From positions 117,000,637 through 117,064,636 of the forward strand of contig NC_089582.1 of the NCBI RefSeq assembly GCF_019320115.1: a DNA stretch of 64,000 nt, written 5' to 3'. Below the pieces are notes generated by a model, which was given only the letters and a program-made list of their open reading frames with translations, was not told the origin of the DNA and ran no database searches. This document shows, piece by piece, positions 21,712 through 39,300 of this stretch; positions within the stretch are counted from its first letter, which is position 1, and each line of letters starts with the position of its first letter. The stretch comes from Miscanthus floridulus (Eukaryota; Streptophyta; Magnoliopsida; Poales; Poaceae). The position numbers and the translations under genes were made by a program.

Positions 21712-24700
21712 CTAATAGGAGAAAAGAAAAGACTCCAAGGATATGCAAGGCTATCTGGTTTGTGGGTTGCATTTGCAGAAAGCATTACCAAGAGTGCGTC
21801 CTTATATTTGATTTTTATTAATAGCCGCATTGGTTCATTAACTAACCATTCTAGGTAAGCAGCTATGCTACTTTCAAGCAGATGATAAGCAATCAGATTT
21901 CCTTTGTCCAACTTCCATCTTTCATCTTTCAGTTCTTACTACGATGCTAAACCGTGGACAAGCCATACCGGATAGCCCGGTGATTCGCGAATCAATGCCC
22001 CCAGCTGGGTACCCCGAAAACACACGCCCTGCTTGTACCCCGGGCACAAGCAGGACCGACCCATCACTCTCCTGTCCCGGGTGTCCAGGTCCCCGTCCAA
22101 ACTGGGACTCCAAGCCCCCGCCCCTGAGTCCCGGACTCAGTGCGGTGCAAGGACCTCCTCCACCAAAAACAAACCCTAACAGTCGGTCCGGAAAGAGCCG
22201 GATCCGCGACAAGAGAGCAACAAGTCTTCCAAGCGCCCATACATAAGTATGTGCTCGGGATAATAAGTCTGTGACCTGCCTAAAGTCATATGCAACGATC
22301 GGTCCTTAACCGACCAGACAGGGAAAAACGGTGTAACCAAGCTATGACCCGCCTCCGCGGCGACACAACTTCTTACACCCACCAATACCCAAACCACATC
22401 CCTGCCCGGTCACCATTTTCCTTTCCACCATTTTATATATTCCAAGTGATAATCATATAGTAACATATTTCCTATATCTCGCGAGTGACAGGCAATCACT
22501 CGACTTCTATCGGAGTCCTGTAGCATAGCAATCTACATGATCCTGTCATACTAGTAAGACTCATAGGATAAAGATATATATGCAAGTGGGTTTCATTCAA
22601 CACCTTGAAACTTAATGCACAAATATAATTTAAACTGCAGAAAGTAGGGGTTATGCACCGGGGCTTGCCTAGGAAAAATATAATCAGAAGTTAGCTTTCC
22701 ATCATGGCGACATGATCTCCAAAAGCACCATTCCTCCAGCAACTCCCAACGACTCCATGATCCACCGATGTACCTATATGCTATGCATGCGATGAAATGC
22801 AAAGATGGAATTAATCAACTGAAATCGTGACTCGTATAAATACGCTTTACGCCGCTCAAGTTAACGAGCTAGATCTAACGACGACCGTACTTAGGCTACA
22901 TACCCATGTTATCGAATAAGACGTTATTTCCCAACACTGTTTTTAGTTATATAAACCAAGGTGTTTCTTTATTCGCAATAGGACATTATTATTTATCTAG
23001 CAACTAATTATTCTAGAGCTACAAATTATGGTGAGCAGCTAATATTTCTAGGAACCTACTGTAAAGATTTCAGATCCAATACTATTACCAATTTACCATA
23101 ACACTTCCTACAAGTTTACATTTTTATAATATTAGGCATTCTAAATCAATTAGAGCAAGCCTAGAACCATCTTAAAACTAGGTGAACAATTTATACTAAC
23201 AAGTAGATACTGATTTTATAAACCTAATAAAATTAGTTTCATCATTTTTGGATCACTACACAGATTTATTATGATTTTTCAGTTTTTGCCTTATAAGCGA
23301 ATTTAGAAATTGCTTAAGAAAAGAAATAAAGAGTCCAGCAATACCAGCAGGCCCGAGGCCCAGGCGGCAGCTCAGACGCACAGCAGCGGGCGGCCCACAG
23401 GCGCGCACGGCAGGTCGGCCTAGCGCAGCGCGGCGTGGCCCAGCGACCAGGCGCGGCCCAGCCAGAGCATGCGGCGGGCGCGGCCCACAGAGCGGCCCAA
23501 ACGGACAGCGAGCAGGCCACGGCCTACGCTTGAATGGGCGCACGGCGGTCACTTTGCGGTGAAGTCCCTACACTTTTCTTAAATCAATCTGCAAGACAAC
23601 GCACTATTCCCCTGTGTCACGTATTTGCGTAAAGAACCCTGTATAAAACATTCGCTTGGATTTATACCCTTGACTTCGTCTTCTTCACACGGGTAAGCAG
23701 AGGAGCACCGCCCGACGGGCACGGCTGGCCAACTCCTGGCCACCAACGCACACGTCGGTGGGGGACGATGGCGCGGGATAGTGACAAGCCACGGTACGAC
23801 CGGGCACTGCGGCACGGGCACTGGGGAGCAGCGGCCCAGCGCGGGACCAGGGCGTGGGCGCGCGGGGCGCTGCGGCTCAGGCGTGCCTTCGTGTGCGGTG
23901 ACCGGCGATGGAGATGCGGCTCGGGAGGTGCAGCAGGCTGGTGAGGCGGCTCGGGCGCGGGCGGTCGGACGCAGCACAACAGCGAGGACACGACCCCATT
24001 CGGCATGGGCGCACAGGGCTCGGCACGGGACGGCGCTCTAGGACGGCGTGGCGAGGACGACGCGGAGCCACGTGCGGATGTCGACGGGTCGCTCGGGTGC
24101 AGCGGCACTCGCGCGCGGTCACGGAGGAGCCATGGGGAACTGCCACCGATGGCGTCCAGTCGGTGCGGGTCGCTGAGACGGACAAGTGCTGTGGCCGGAC
24201 AGCCAGGGCGAACCGGCTCGGCATTGGGGCGCTTTGGAGTACGGGAATGGAGCGGCGCTGTGAGGAGGAAGAGAAGGGGTGCCGGTGCTTCACGGCCCAG
24301 GCGCGGGGCCGAGGGCACGCACGCGCACGCGAGCGGGGAAAATGGAGGGGCGACGCTGAGAGCAGCCGGCCCAGCGCGGCAGAGGAAAAAGGAAGGGAGG
24401 AGCGGCGCAGGTGTTGCAGTGGTGCGGCGCGCCAGGGAAAAGGATGGGGGAGAGGGAGACAATGGTGGGTCATGGAGTGGGGCAGCCCTGGTGCGCTCCA
24501 TACTCAAGTTAAATCGAGGAAAACAGGAGGTGACAGGATTCTTGCGGCGTGGAGGCATGTGGATGGCCGAGGTAGAGGGGTCCGGTACGGATGCAAACGC
24601 GAGAGCCGCAGGCAGGCAAAGGTGCAGGTCAACTAGCACAGTCTAGCACAAGGATAGACATAGACAGGGGGGTAGCCGAGGCACATGGCAGGGCAGACGT

Positions 24701-25034
24701 TATGACCGAGCGGATACCTATATAATGTAAACCTATATAATGTACGGATCGAGCTGTTTTCCTTCACAGACAAAGCTACCGATCGATCAACCTATACTAT
24801 TGGTAATATATATATATATTGTTGTCTTATCTATCACCACGCTTTGTTTACTGTACTACTCCTGTAGCTAGCATGTTCAATCCAATCTAATCGCGCGCTC
24901 GTCGTTACGTGCCGCGACGCCTAATTAAGCAAGCCACAGGGTACTTTTATTAGGACAATAACTGCCAAACGGCGGATCTGTTACGCGGACGCTAGCTAGC
25001 CAGTGCGTCAGATGAGAGCATAGGAGGAGAAGAT

Positions 25035-25151
<117 letters not shown>

Positions 25152-25219
25152 GTGTGTGTGAACGAACAACCAATTGAATGAGACAATCGATAGCATGCAT
25201 GCACGTACAGATTACGTAA

Positions 25220-25257
<38 letters not shown>

Positions 25258-25670
25258 TAATGGTTTACTAATTTACACAATTTGTAACGTCTAGGCACAG
25301 AAAGATTTTTGCAAGTTCGAATTTTAAATTTGATTCAAACACTATATATATGTATATCGTTTCATTTATTAATGGATTTTATTCTATTTATAAAAGTTGT
25401 TTTCCCCGCTTAATCTACTAGAACACACCGTTCGCTATCTAATTGCTAGGATTATCGTTCGATAGCATCGTTATCGGACAGTCCTGAATATTTCTACGTA
25501 TGGTGTAATTTAACTTGAGCGTGTATTTGAGTCCACGAAACAAAGTCGCCCCGGATTCGCTTATCGCGTCGAATACATTTTAAATTAAAAATTCCGAGAA
25601 ACTCGTTACGAAAATTTAACTTAGGCCTAAATCGCGGCGCTAAAAAGGATCGTAACACTGGGGTGTTACG

Positions 25671-25707
25671 ACCAACCCCCCTTAAAAAGAATCTCGTCCC
25701 GAGATTC
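25671..25707 (-). promoter_or_regulatory. LARD-2 polypurine tract and pre-PPT hairpin
   Basis: On the minus strand a perfect hairpin GAATCTCG-GGA-CGAGATTC (25707-25689) is followed by TTTTTAAGGGGGGTTGGT next to the LTR. It is nearly the same signal as in the chromovirus. Confidence 0.75.
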
Positions 25708-27621
25708 AAAGCTAGAACCAGAAAAGGGGAAACGCGATTACATTCCGTAGATCAGGGATTATATGAAAGATTACACGACTTTGAATACTAAACCACACAG
25801 GGATCTAGGGATACATGGTTAGGAGCAACTTGATACAACCGAGACCTACTCTAGAAGTCGAGAGAGACGAGGACAATGGAGAAACAACAAGATAATGATT
25901 ATCCAAAACATGGCGTAGCACCAACAGATCCAAAAACAGTCGACTGAGAAGTAAAACATCATGAACCCTAAGATTGACTACCAAAGGGAACTTGAACTTC
26001 TTCGACGAACCGGATCCTTTCTTCTTCTCAGACCTCAAACTGACGAATCTAGCTTTACAACATCGAATGAATTTCGTAGCTCTGCTGTGAATGTGAGAGG
26101 AAGGTGGATGAAGAAGAAGAGCAAAGACCAAGGGATCTTATATAGGCGAACGGAGGTGGGAAGCAACACACCGGAGGCGGATGCGGTGGGGACAGGATAC
26201 ACAGACGGTGAGTGCTGTGGAGATAAGGTCGAGGATATGGTGCGCTTCCTACGTGAGCGGCGAAGGGGAAAATAAAAGGAGGGGAGGGGTCCGCTCGACG
26301 AGGCAGGCGTGTGGGCGGTCGTGTCACCAAAAGAAGAAGGAAAAAGAGAGGGAAGGGGGTCCGGTATGAGAGACGAGGCGTGAGAGTCGAGAGCCAACTG
26401 GATGCTAGGGAAAAGGAGCAACACACAGTGCACAAGGACGGCGAGCACTGCATGATGCCGCGGCCACGCGAAAACAGGATGATAGTGGACCCGACACCGA
26501 CGGCGTTCACAGGGCACGCAGCGAAATGACCCAACATGCATAGCGGTCAACTAAGCATAGGGCTTTGGGCGAGACATCCACTCAAACTTTTACGACTATC
26601 CACGGCTAACCTTCCATTACTACTCTTCTTTTGCTTTCCTTCCTTAACCACATCCGTGTTTTCTGTAGACTGAGACCATGTCATACCTTCTTTCTCCAAA
26701 CCATCTCTTGTTTACCTTGAGAGAACACTTCTGCATCAACCCGTTGTGGAATTCCCGTGTGAACACCTGAACATTTCCAAGGAGACAATTTTTAAAACAA
26801 AATGGTACGGCAGTGTAGCTTGGCAAAGGTACTTGGTCAACAACCTCGATACCAGCGCATGCCGAGCAGCGTCACATGTGGCAGCTGTTCCACAAGGAGC
26901 CTCGGTGTCGTCGCGGCACCATAAGCTATTAACCAGGCAACTATTACCAACTTACACGCCATGAAGGCGGTGGGGTCATAGACCACAAAATAAGGGGAAT
27001 ATTGCAAGGGACAAATTCAAACAACAAAAGTTCCCTTCACAACAAGGGACAAGGAATTCAAATCCAACCGCGGATTTGTTTTTAAAGAGATTCAAGTGTT
27101 CTGCTGGGACATCCGCAATTAGTCGATATAGTGTCCAAATTTATCCAATCATGGCTAATCTGCTAGCATCCGAATGTCAACTTCTCTTGTAACCTGCTTA
27201 ATATCACCCTGGAAAACTTTAAGCACATCTAACGAAACTTTAAGGTAGATGAACGCAATAAGCACAGTAAAATAACAAAATGCATGTTCCAATGATCTGA
27301 TACGGGTACAACGTACAGGCATTCAGGCTCCCATTCACGACACAGCATTCACCTTCCCTACTGGCGAACGATCTCAGCAACTACGGATGACAACAATGGC
27401 AAGAGTACAATACAGGGGGACAGCAACGAAAAAAAACACTACTACTATGGCACAACATCCCAAGGCAACTAGTCTACATCCTCATGGGGCAACGGCTGAG
27501 TGAGAGGAACCAAGGGCTCTTCATCTGACACTTCTGAGGGTGGAGGTGCGGGCAGTGCTATAACACCAGTTCTTCTTCTTTCTGGCGGGTGGATAGGGAT
27601 CGATTCCAAGATTGGGGCATC
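25708..27621 (-). other. LARD-2 internal non-coding region
   Basis: No retroelement domain is recognisable. Overlapping open frames at 25961-26275 (+) and 26035-26550 (-) have low-complexity, Ser/Pro/Arg-rich products typical of chance frames. This would be the structural RNA part of a LARD. Confidence 0.6.
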
Positions 27622-28308
27622 CTACCTTCCAGCAGCCAACGTCCTCCATTCGGCCCTGGTGACAAGATAGGCCACCCGTAGATGATGGACATGCTGATCT
27701 TCAGCCTCCTTTAGAGTTTCCTCCATGGCAGCCTCTCGGCTCTCAGCAGCTGCAGTGCTGGCATGCGCTTCGGCGAGCTGCACCTGAAGCATCCGGTTGA
27801 AGATCTCAGCTTCCTCGGCGCGCCAAAGGCATGCTCTCAGCTCCAAGGCTTGACGGTCGTACTGCTCATCCAGAGCGAGCAGGTACGTGGTCAAGTGCAC
27901 CATAGTGGGACTGTCCTCTTGCACATCTCGTCCTTGCAAAGCCTCCATGCGGGCCCTCCATGCCCGCCGATTCTTGTCCAAAGGAGGAAAGAACCGCATA
28001 GGGGTACGGGCAATGGGCTCCTCATAGATCTAGCAGAGGTACCGCAAGGCTTTGTGGGCCACAACCTGGTAGGTGTCGACGAAGTGAAACCCGGTTGCGG
28101 TCACACTCTAGGCTTCGGTGATGTTGGGAAACTCCTCACTCTTCCCAATGTAGACGGTAACCTCACACCGCTCGGTGCCATGCTCCTCATACTCATGGCC
28201 CTCATACTCGGGGCGATCATTGACTCCAAGCTTTTGTAGGGTGGCATGCAGGATTCTGGGAAAACCCTCAATGTTCAGGCAGTAAGCACTAACCTAGGCT
28301 CCTACCAT
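27622..28308 (-). pseudogene. Coiled-coil accessory ORF of LARD-2, decayed
   Basis: Minus-strand frame from ATG at 28308 to a stop at 27622, about 228 codons with three in-frame TAG stops in the first half. The open second half (125 codons) begins MRFFPPLDKNRRAWRARMEAL and continues with an Ala/Glu-rich helix (YDRQALELRACLWRAEEAE, AAAESREAAMEETLKEAE) likely to form a coiled coil. The first half has VTVYIGKSEEFP and VTATGFHFVDTYQVVAHKAL. It resembles the extra ORF of the chromovirus (36219-34996) in position after the PBS, order of segments and coiled-coil end. The function is unknown; a gag-like or packaging role is possible. Confidence 0.6.
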
Positions 28309-29067
28309 CTTGGGCGGTGGTTGCAAGGAAGGCAGAGCGAAAAGCTGGTTCAAAGGAAAAGCTAAGCGAGCTAAAGTGTGCCGAGTGGTGGTACCAATGG
28401 CTAAGCTAGGCTCTACTTATAAAGGTGGAGCATTCAGTGGTCCTGGCGCGGCTCACTAAGGTTCTCGCGCGATATCACTACGACGGATCGACCAAATTCC
28501 ACGAGTTCAAGGCGAGCGACGTGCGATGCCATTACTGACCAATACGACTATAGGGCAAGGGTCCGATAAGAGCGTAGAAAGGGGTACAGAGAGACGTGAG
28601 TCACGACCAGCGCGAACCACGGGTGAACGCGAAACACGAAGCCATAGTGCAGACCTAACTCTCGGACAGGAACGAGTCAGACGTGCATAATACGACACGC
28701 ATGACACTTATGGATGGCGTATCTATAAGTAATACGAGTACTACAATGCATAGGCATGATATGCATGAATGCACGTCCTATACGTCCTTTCACTATTGCC
28801 ACATATAGGGCAATCGTTCTCAGAATTTTGGCACATCGTTCTCTCCCTGTAACTAGTCGATACTATCGAACTATGCTCGAGTTAGTGTACCTGCAGAAAA
28901 CTTGATCAAGCCTACCTAAGTCAGCAGAGTGCCATCTATCCTGGATATATAACCATAGTAATAGGGCTACTTATATAACTTCGCATATAAACGTCCTAAC
29001 TTTTTGCAACAATGGGTTGTCAAATTTTAGTTTAGAAAAGGTTTTCGAAGCTTTATTTCCTCATTTA
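28309..29067 (-). other. LARD-2 leader between PBS and accessory ORF
   Basis: No coding signal that I trust. Composition is mixed, with scattered minus-strand stops. It would be the 5' untranslated leader. Confidence 0.5.
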
Positions 29068-29080
29068 TGCTCTGATACCA
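29068..29080 (-). promoter_or_regulatory. LARD-2 primer-binding site, initiator Met tRNA
   Basis: The minus strand reads TGGTATCAGAGCA two bases after the 5' LTR end, matching the complement of the 3' end of plant initiator methionine tRNA. This sets the element's orientation. Confidence 0.85.
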
Positions 29081-29082
29081 CC

Positions 29083-33521
<4,439 letters not shown>

Positions 33522-33526
33522 CAGGT

Positions 33527-34643
33527 GAAAGGCGTACCGCCTATAGGGGTTGGCACGGGTGCCTTCTAGTTTCCAGTGCTTGGTGAAGAGCGGTTCTGTG
33601 CTGGGCGTTCATTCACAGAGCGGGAACGATTGAAACGGTTCTGAGTATTGCGGTCCTAAGCATAACGGTCCTGGGTGTAACGATCCTAAGCAGGGCGAGA
33701 GTATTTGGTGGTGTAGCCTCTACTACCCCTACTCAATCCAGGGTTGTCATCCCTGTTATGGCGAGAGCATTCCCTAGGTGGTGCGTCTCTGCGGAACCTC
33801 TTGCGATCACATCCACAGAAAGACTCCTCAGGCTTACACTTCCTCTCCCTATACTCTTCTCCAGCTTCAGCATAATCTTTCTTGATCTGGATGCAGCGAT
33901 CCACCAGAGCACGCAACGTGTTACTCTCAATACCGCCAAACTTCAGCTTGATGTGCGGGTTAAGTCCCTTGCGGTAATAGTATAGCTTCTCCTTCTCAGA
34001 GTTCACAACATAGGAAGGTGCATAGCGAAGAAGATTGGTGAAACGAGTAGTGTACTCAGTCACCCTATCCTTTCCGATCTTGATGTTGCGGAACTCCTCA
34101 GCTTTGGCCTCCATGATACCCTTGGGAATGTGATACTCAGTGAATGCTTTAGTGAACTCATCCCATGAGATATTTGTAGGGTCCTCATGGGAGTCACTGA
34201 AACTGTCCCACCAGGCGCGTGCTGCACCTGTGAGCTAGTGTGTGGCATCTCCGACACACTCATCGTCGGTGAAAGTAGTGAGGTCAAGCTTCTTCTCCAT
34301 CTCCTTGAGCCAGTCATCAGCTACAAAGCGGGTCAGGGTTGGTGCCATCATAGGTAGGTGGCCTTAGCTTCAGAAATCCTTCCAACTTCCTTTGGAAGTC
34401 ATTCTGCTGACCTCCCTGGCGATGGTTTGCTCCATTAACAAGGGCTACAAGGAGTTGGGTCTATTGTGTCATCACTTCTGCCAGGTTCGGTGGTGGTGGT
34501 GGCGGAATGTTCTCCTCAGGCGGTGGGGTATTCTCTAGGTTGAAGGGTATCCCTCCACGTCCATGGCCACAGCCACGGTTGTTGCCACCACGCCCCCCAT
34601 TTGGTTCAACTGGTTTGGGGGTGGGCGCACGTCCATGGTTCAT
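33527..34643 (-). pseudogene. Chromovirus gag, 5' part
   Basis: On the minus strand a start MNHGRAPTPKPVEPNGG at 34643 leads into a Gly/Arg- and Pro-rich N-terminus. Then come GFLKLRPPTYDGTNPDP, LTGAARAWWDSF and WDEFTKAF, and the open block 34114-33686 with YTTRFTNLLRYAPSYV and KLYYYRKGLNPHIK, all typical of the retrotransposon gag domain. An Arg/Asn/Gln-rich tail runs to 33527, where LARD-2 interrupts. The reading resumes at 21139 with the zinc knuckle. At least five TAG stops and a frameshift near 34350 are present. Gag would form the particle and bind element RNA. Confidence 0.88.
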
Positions 34644-34995
34644 TAGACGATTAGATCAGCCGTTCGGCATCTGCAACACATATCATAGGAATCTTAGTGT
34701 TTGTGCCATAAGTGCTTATAGTTTAATACGATTACTTGATTTTTGATGATTTAAAGAAAATCATTTATACTATCCAACACTCATTATAAAGAAGCAATAA
34801 GATCCATAAGATGCAATAAGATCCAAAACATTCATTACATGGGTTTTATTACATAGCATTATCTCCAGTAGCTACACTTGAAGACTTGTGAGAATCGTAC
34901 TACGCATAGGGTCTCATATTACATCTCATAAGAGGTACATCATGGGGTACAACTTATGGAAGCCATTGACATGACTCATGACCACATAGGGTCAT
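34644..34995 (-). other. Spacer between extra ORF and gag
   Basis: About 350 bp of AT-rich DNA between the two chromovirus frames, with no recognised feature. Confidence 0.5.
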
Positions 34996-36219
34996 CTACT
35001 CTAACTCATACACCGTAGCTGGGATACGACTGTTCTTGATCTCGATCTCCTCGTCAGACTTGTGAAGTCGGGACACGTACTTCAAGGCCTCGGCGAGCTC
35101 CTCAGTAGGCTTGGCTCCAGGTAGGGTAGGGCAGGCGTCTAGGTTGAGGTGAGTTGGGGCTAACTCAAACTCCTCTATCATAGGCTTCGTCTTGCTACGA
35201 ATCTCCTTGGGCAGCTGATCCCACATACCCTTCATCTCCTTGAGGCGCTTCCTGTTAGACTTCTGCCAAGCCTGCCATGTCCTCTCACACTTGTCCTGTA
35301 GGTACTCGTTCTGCCTGAGTGCCTTGATCAGGTGACCCTAGTTGTGAATGGCCTTCTTCCTGAACTCCTCTAGATCCTGAGTCATGGTCTTGTTCTGAGA
35401 TTGGATTTTCAGCATATCAATCCCCTTGGACCTTTCTCTATCTCCTCTGTGGTTGAACTCGGCCTTCTTATCGTCCAACTCTCTCTACAACTCTAAGACC
35501 TTGTTGTTGAGGTAGCAGTTCCTGTTGCCTAGGTCAGAGGCTTTGTCCTGTAAGTCAACAACCTCGGCTCTGTGGACTTCTTCACGACGGTTGAGCTCAT
35601 CTTGTAGCTTGGCAACTGTCTCAAGTAGACTAGCTCGCTCATGTGCTCCCTATGAGTCTCGCTCCTGGTACTTCCACAGAAGGGTCTGGTCCTGACATCT
35701 CCTCTGCTCTAGCTAGGTCACGTACCTGTCCTGCTCTAGTAGGTGGATAGCTGAGACATGAAGGCATCTATCCTCCTCGGCAAAGATAACTCTGCCGGCT
35801 GTGAAACTCTGCTCACTGGGGGTAAGGCTGAGGTCGAGGGCCTAGGGAAGTAGATGAAACTCTGTCATCTTCAGGTGCTCATAGTGGTCCCTCATCACTC
35901 TACGAAGTGTCTTATGTGAGATAGCTTGTAGTCCCTCCTCGACTGTGTCCTCTATAGTCAACTCGGTGAAAGTTGGGACAGAAGGTAAGGTAGTGCTAGC
36001 TGGGAACTCGACTGAGGTGACAATCGATCCTTCAATTCCTCCTTCCTGAGCTGGCTTCCTGGTGTAGGTGATCGTGACAAGCTCATCGGGGACTCCTAAC
36101 ATGACGAGAACTCAGCAGAGGGTCTGTGCAAAACCCCCGAGCTCACGTAGGTCGAAGGTAAGCTTGGTGTGGTCCAGAGGTAGCGGTTCTAGAGGCGGCC
36201 AGTCGACGTTCGTTGCCAT
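34996..36219 (-). pseudogene. Extra ORF upstream of gag in the chromovirus, coiled-coil protein, decayed
   Basis: A minus-strand frame of about 408 codons starts MATNVDWPPLEPLPLDHTK at 36219, about 150 bp after the PBS, and ends ATVYELE before a stop at 34996. One TGA and five TAG codons interrupt it. The first third has VTSVEFPASTTLPSVPTFTE and ISHKTLRRVMRDHYEHLK. The rest is rich in Glu, Lys, Arg and Leu with long helical stretches (LQDELNRREEVHRAEVVDLQ, QNKTMTQDLEEFRKKA), so a coiled coil is likely. It is separate from gag, which has its own start at 34643. Standard chromoviruses begin with gag, so this is an additional gene. Function unknown. LARD-2 carries a related shorter frame. Confidence 0.65.
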
Positions 36220-36369
36220 CTATATGTTTTAAGGAAACAGGTGTTAGCAGGTCAATAATAGATAAGCCTTGCATAAAAGTAAATGTAGGGTTGGTATATA
36301 ATCGAAGGAAGGGTTGTTCACGTCCTATTCTATCGTCCATTTCTAAGGGCTTCGTCCTATGGTCAAGTA

Positions 36370-36383
36370 TGGCTCTGATACCA
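36370..36383 (-). promoter_or_regulatory. Chromovirus primer-binding site, initiator Met tRNA
   Basis: The minus strand reads TGGTATCAGAGCCA two bases after the 5' LTR, a clear match to the complement of the initiator Met tRNA 3' end. Confidence 0.9.
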
Positions 36384-36385
36384 AC

Positions 36386-39300
36386 TGAAGTGACCTGATT
36401 TCCGCAAAGAGAAATCCATAGAGTCAAAGTGTAATAAGACCATTGTAGATCATATTACCCAAATTTCTAGTCGAATACCATATCCATACAACGATAATAT
36501 CATAGTACAAATAGTGTGGAATTACATAATTTATTACATCGCCGCATTAGCATAATCAAATGTAGCATTCATTCAAAATAGCTTGAAGATAAGATCACCA
36601 AACTCGAGCGTAGGAACGAATCCCTCAACCATCAAACTCCTCAGAGCTATAATCCTCAGCAGAACCTGTGTGTCAAAATTTATTAGTACGATTTGTATTG
36701 GCCACTCCCACCCTATGAGCATTGCTTTATGAAAATTAGATGCAAGTTGGATATAATCAAAAGGAACCTATAAGGCTGGGGTTTCCTATGTTTTAGCATA
36801 TCAAATATACAATAATAGTTGGTCAAGTTTTAACACCATTCCCACACACATTCCACCCCATTCTCTTTCTAGAGCCAGGTTTCGATCCTGGGATCGATAT
36901 ACCACCATCCACACCATCACCATACCATCACTCAGTCGACAGGCCAACTCCCTCTCGGCACTATCTCAAGGCCCGTAGCCCCTGGCTACGACCAACACTC
37001 TCTCACGGGGGAGGAAGAGAAAGACTCATCTCACTATCTAGTTTAAGCGAAACCTAGGAAAGGTCCATAGCCAACAAGTCGGCACATGTATTGATCGATC
37101 AACCATACACTCTGCAGAGGTTTTACATAACCACAAGATATACCTTCTTTGCTGACCATCATCAACTGGGCTAATTTCGGCCGCTTGCTAGCCTAGGATA
37201 ATGCCACCCTACCATTCAGCCCTGGTACACCCCAAGTCTAGTCTGGGGTGGCTGAAACTGTGAGTCATGAGCCAGGTCCACAAGGTCTCCATGAAGTCTC
37301 AGAAGGGTGTGGGGGCATCCTCCGCGCCCCGTACCTCCTTACACTGTCCGCTATCAACCTAGCAGTAGTGGTAATATCCTGCCAAGTAGTCTGACCGTCC
37401 CGCACCATATAGGGCGAGTGGTACATAAGGCTTCCCAGTGAATCTGAGTACTAGTAAGTCTTTAGGGATGACCAAGCCAGAATGTCTTCATCAGGGTTTC
37501 CATTTACCATGCCACCACAACACCTCCATCTCGGGCTCCTCCCATCATAGGTTCACACCTAGGACCACCTTATATACCATTTACCCACCACAGGTATCCA
37601 ATCCAGGGGGTGCCTAGGTAGCACCACAGGGCAAGACTTGCCCCAAACTCATCATATACTCCAACTTGGTTGACACAACCCTCACCCTCCACACACCCAA
37701 GTCACACACGTAGCACTCTCCCCATAGTCTAGATAATACCAGTTTCCACCATGTATTAATGTAGTAGAAGTGTAAGTAATGGAATATAGCAGTAAGCGTG
37801 TGTCTAGCCTAATAGCAGGGTATGCAGGGGTAAGGTTGCGTCAAGGTAAAGGCCATCAAGTAAGCATACTACCTTGCAAGTCCTATCATAGTATGATTAT
37901 AGCAGTAAAGTAAAGCAATAGCAGTTATATATTAGCCATGCATAATGGGTGCTACAAGATTGGGTGGGATGTGGCACCTTCAGTGTAGTCGTCTTCGTTC
38001 TCCTCACAGTACTCACGATCCTCGTTCGTCTGGTTCTCCTCCGAGTCTGTATATGTTCGAATTATAGTCACGTTAGCGACATCTATAGAATAGCACAAAG
38101 AAGCAATGAAAATTCAAAAGAGCCAAATGCACTCAAATATGGGTTCATTGCATAAAGCTTTATTTTAGATGAATTTTGGTCCTAGTTTCGTATTTTTCTG
38201 AGGTCATATGAATTAGTTATGAATTTCCAAAGTTTTAATCATTTCTGAAAATGGGAAAAGGCTGAATTAATCCTAGGCTGACACGTGTCACACTGTGACT
38301 GGTCCACGTGACATGCTGACGTCAGCATGATGTCATTGGCTCGTCTCTGAGCTAACAAGTGGGGTCCTGCTGACGTCAGCATGACGTCATCAACGTCGTC
38401 GGTTCCGACAGGTGGGGCCAGAGGCTCTTAGGTCACTGACTTGTGGCTCCGGTCAATGGTCAACATTGACCGGTCATTGGCCGATACAGGCCGGGCCTCG
38501 ACTGGGCTGGTTGGGCTAGGCTTGGCCCGCCATGTGGCACGCGCTGGTGCGGCCACGTCGTCTTACTAGGCCACTAACGGGTCGTGATCCATGGGCACAG
38601 GTGAGGCGTGGTTCATGGTGAACCCGCCTGCGTTGGTCCATAGACCGCAGAGCCGGTCTATGAGGGACTTGGTCCACTTACTCCTTCCTAGGGTTTGGTT
38701 CATGTGCACAACGTGGTCGTGGTCGGAGCTCGGTGGAGCTGCTTGGGACGTGGTCGGCGTAGTCATGGTCGGAGCTGCTTGGGATGTGGTCGACGTAGTC
38801 GTGGTCGATGAGGTCGTGGTTGGAGCTGCTCGGCGGAGCTGCTTGGGATGTGGTCGACGTAGTCATGGTCGGCGAGGTCGTGGTCGGCGAGGTCATGGTC
38901 GGCCAGGGGGAAATCCCCTGCTTCTTCCCCGGCATGCTCCCACCGGTGGTGAAGTCACCGACGAGCTTCTCGGGCGGTACTGGTGTGCGATTAAGGTAGG
39001 CAATAGTTTTCCCATGCCTCGGTGAGTGCAGTAGTGGGGTCAATGGGGCGGCTGGGGCTTCATAGGGTCTCGGCCACGGTGAACGGCGGCGTGGGTTCGT
39101 CGGTGTGCATGGACAGGGCTACAGTGGTAGCGAGAGCCCAGTTGGAGGAGCGTGTGAGCTCCTCGGTGCTTCTACGGCCATGGTGGGCGTGTTGACGGAG
39201 CTCCTAGTGCTCCCAGTGGCTCCGGCCATGGTGGTGGGGGCAAAACAGAGGCGGTGGCGTTCCGACGAGGTGCGGTACGGCAACGCAGGGCTCCGGTGGG

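Noticed and set aside
23662..24639. A 325-codon minus-strand open frame in the LARD-2 LTR, and overlapping long frames on the other strand
   Set aside because: The block is GC-rich, frames are open on both strands at once, the products are low-complexity Pro/Ser/Arg/Ala, and the partner LTR (31600-32530) has indels that break the frame. It behaves as non-coding LTR.
26035..26550. Minus-strand frames of 160-171 codons in the LARD-2 centre
   Set aside because: Two overlapping frames with Ser/Pro/Arg-rich low complexity, no start context and no recognised domain.
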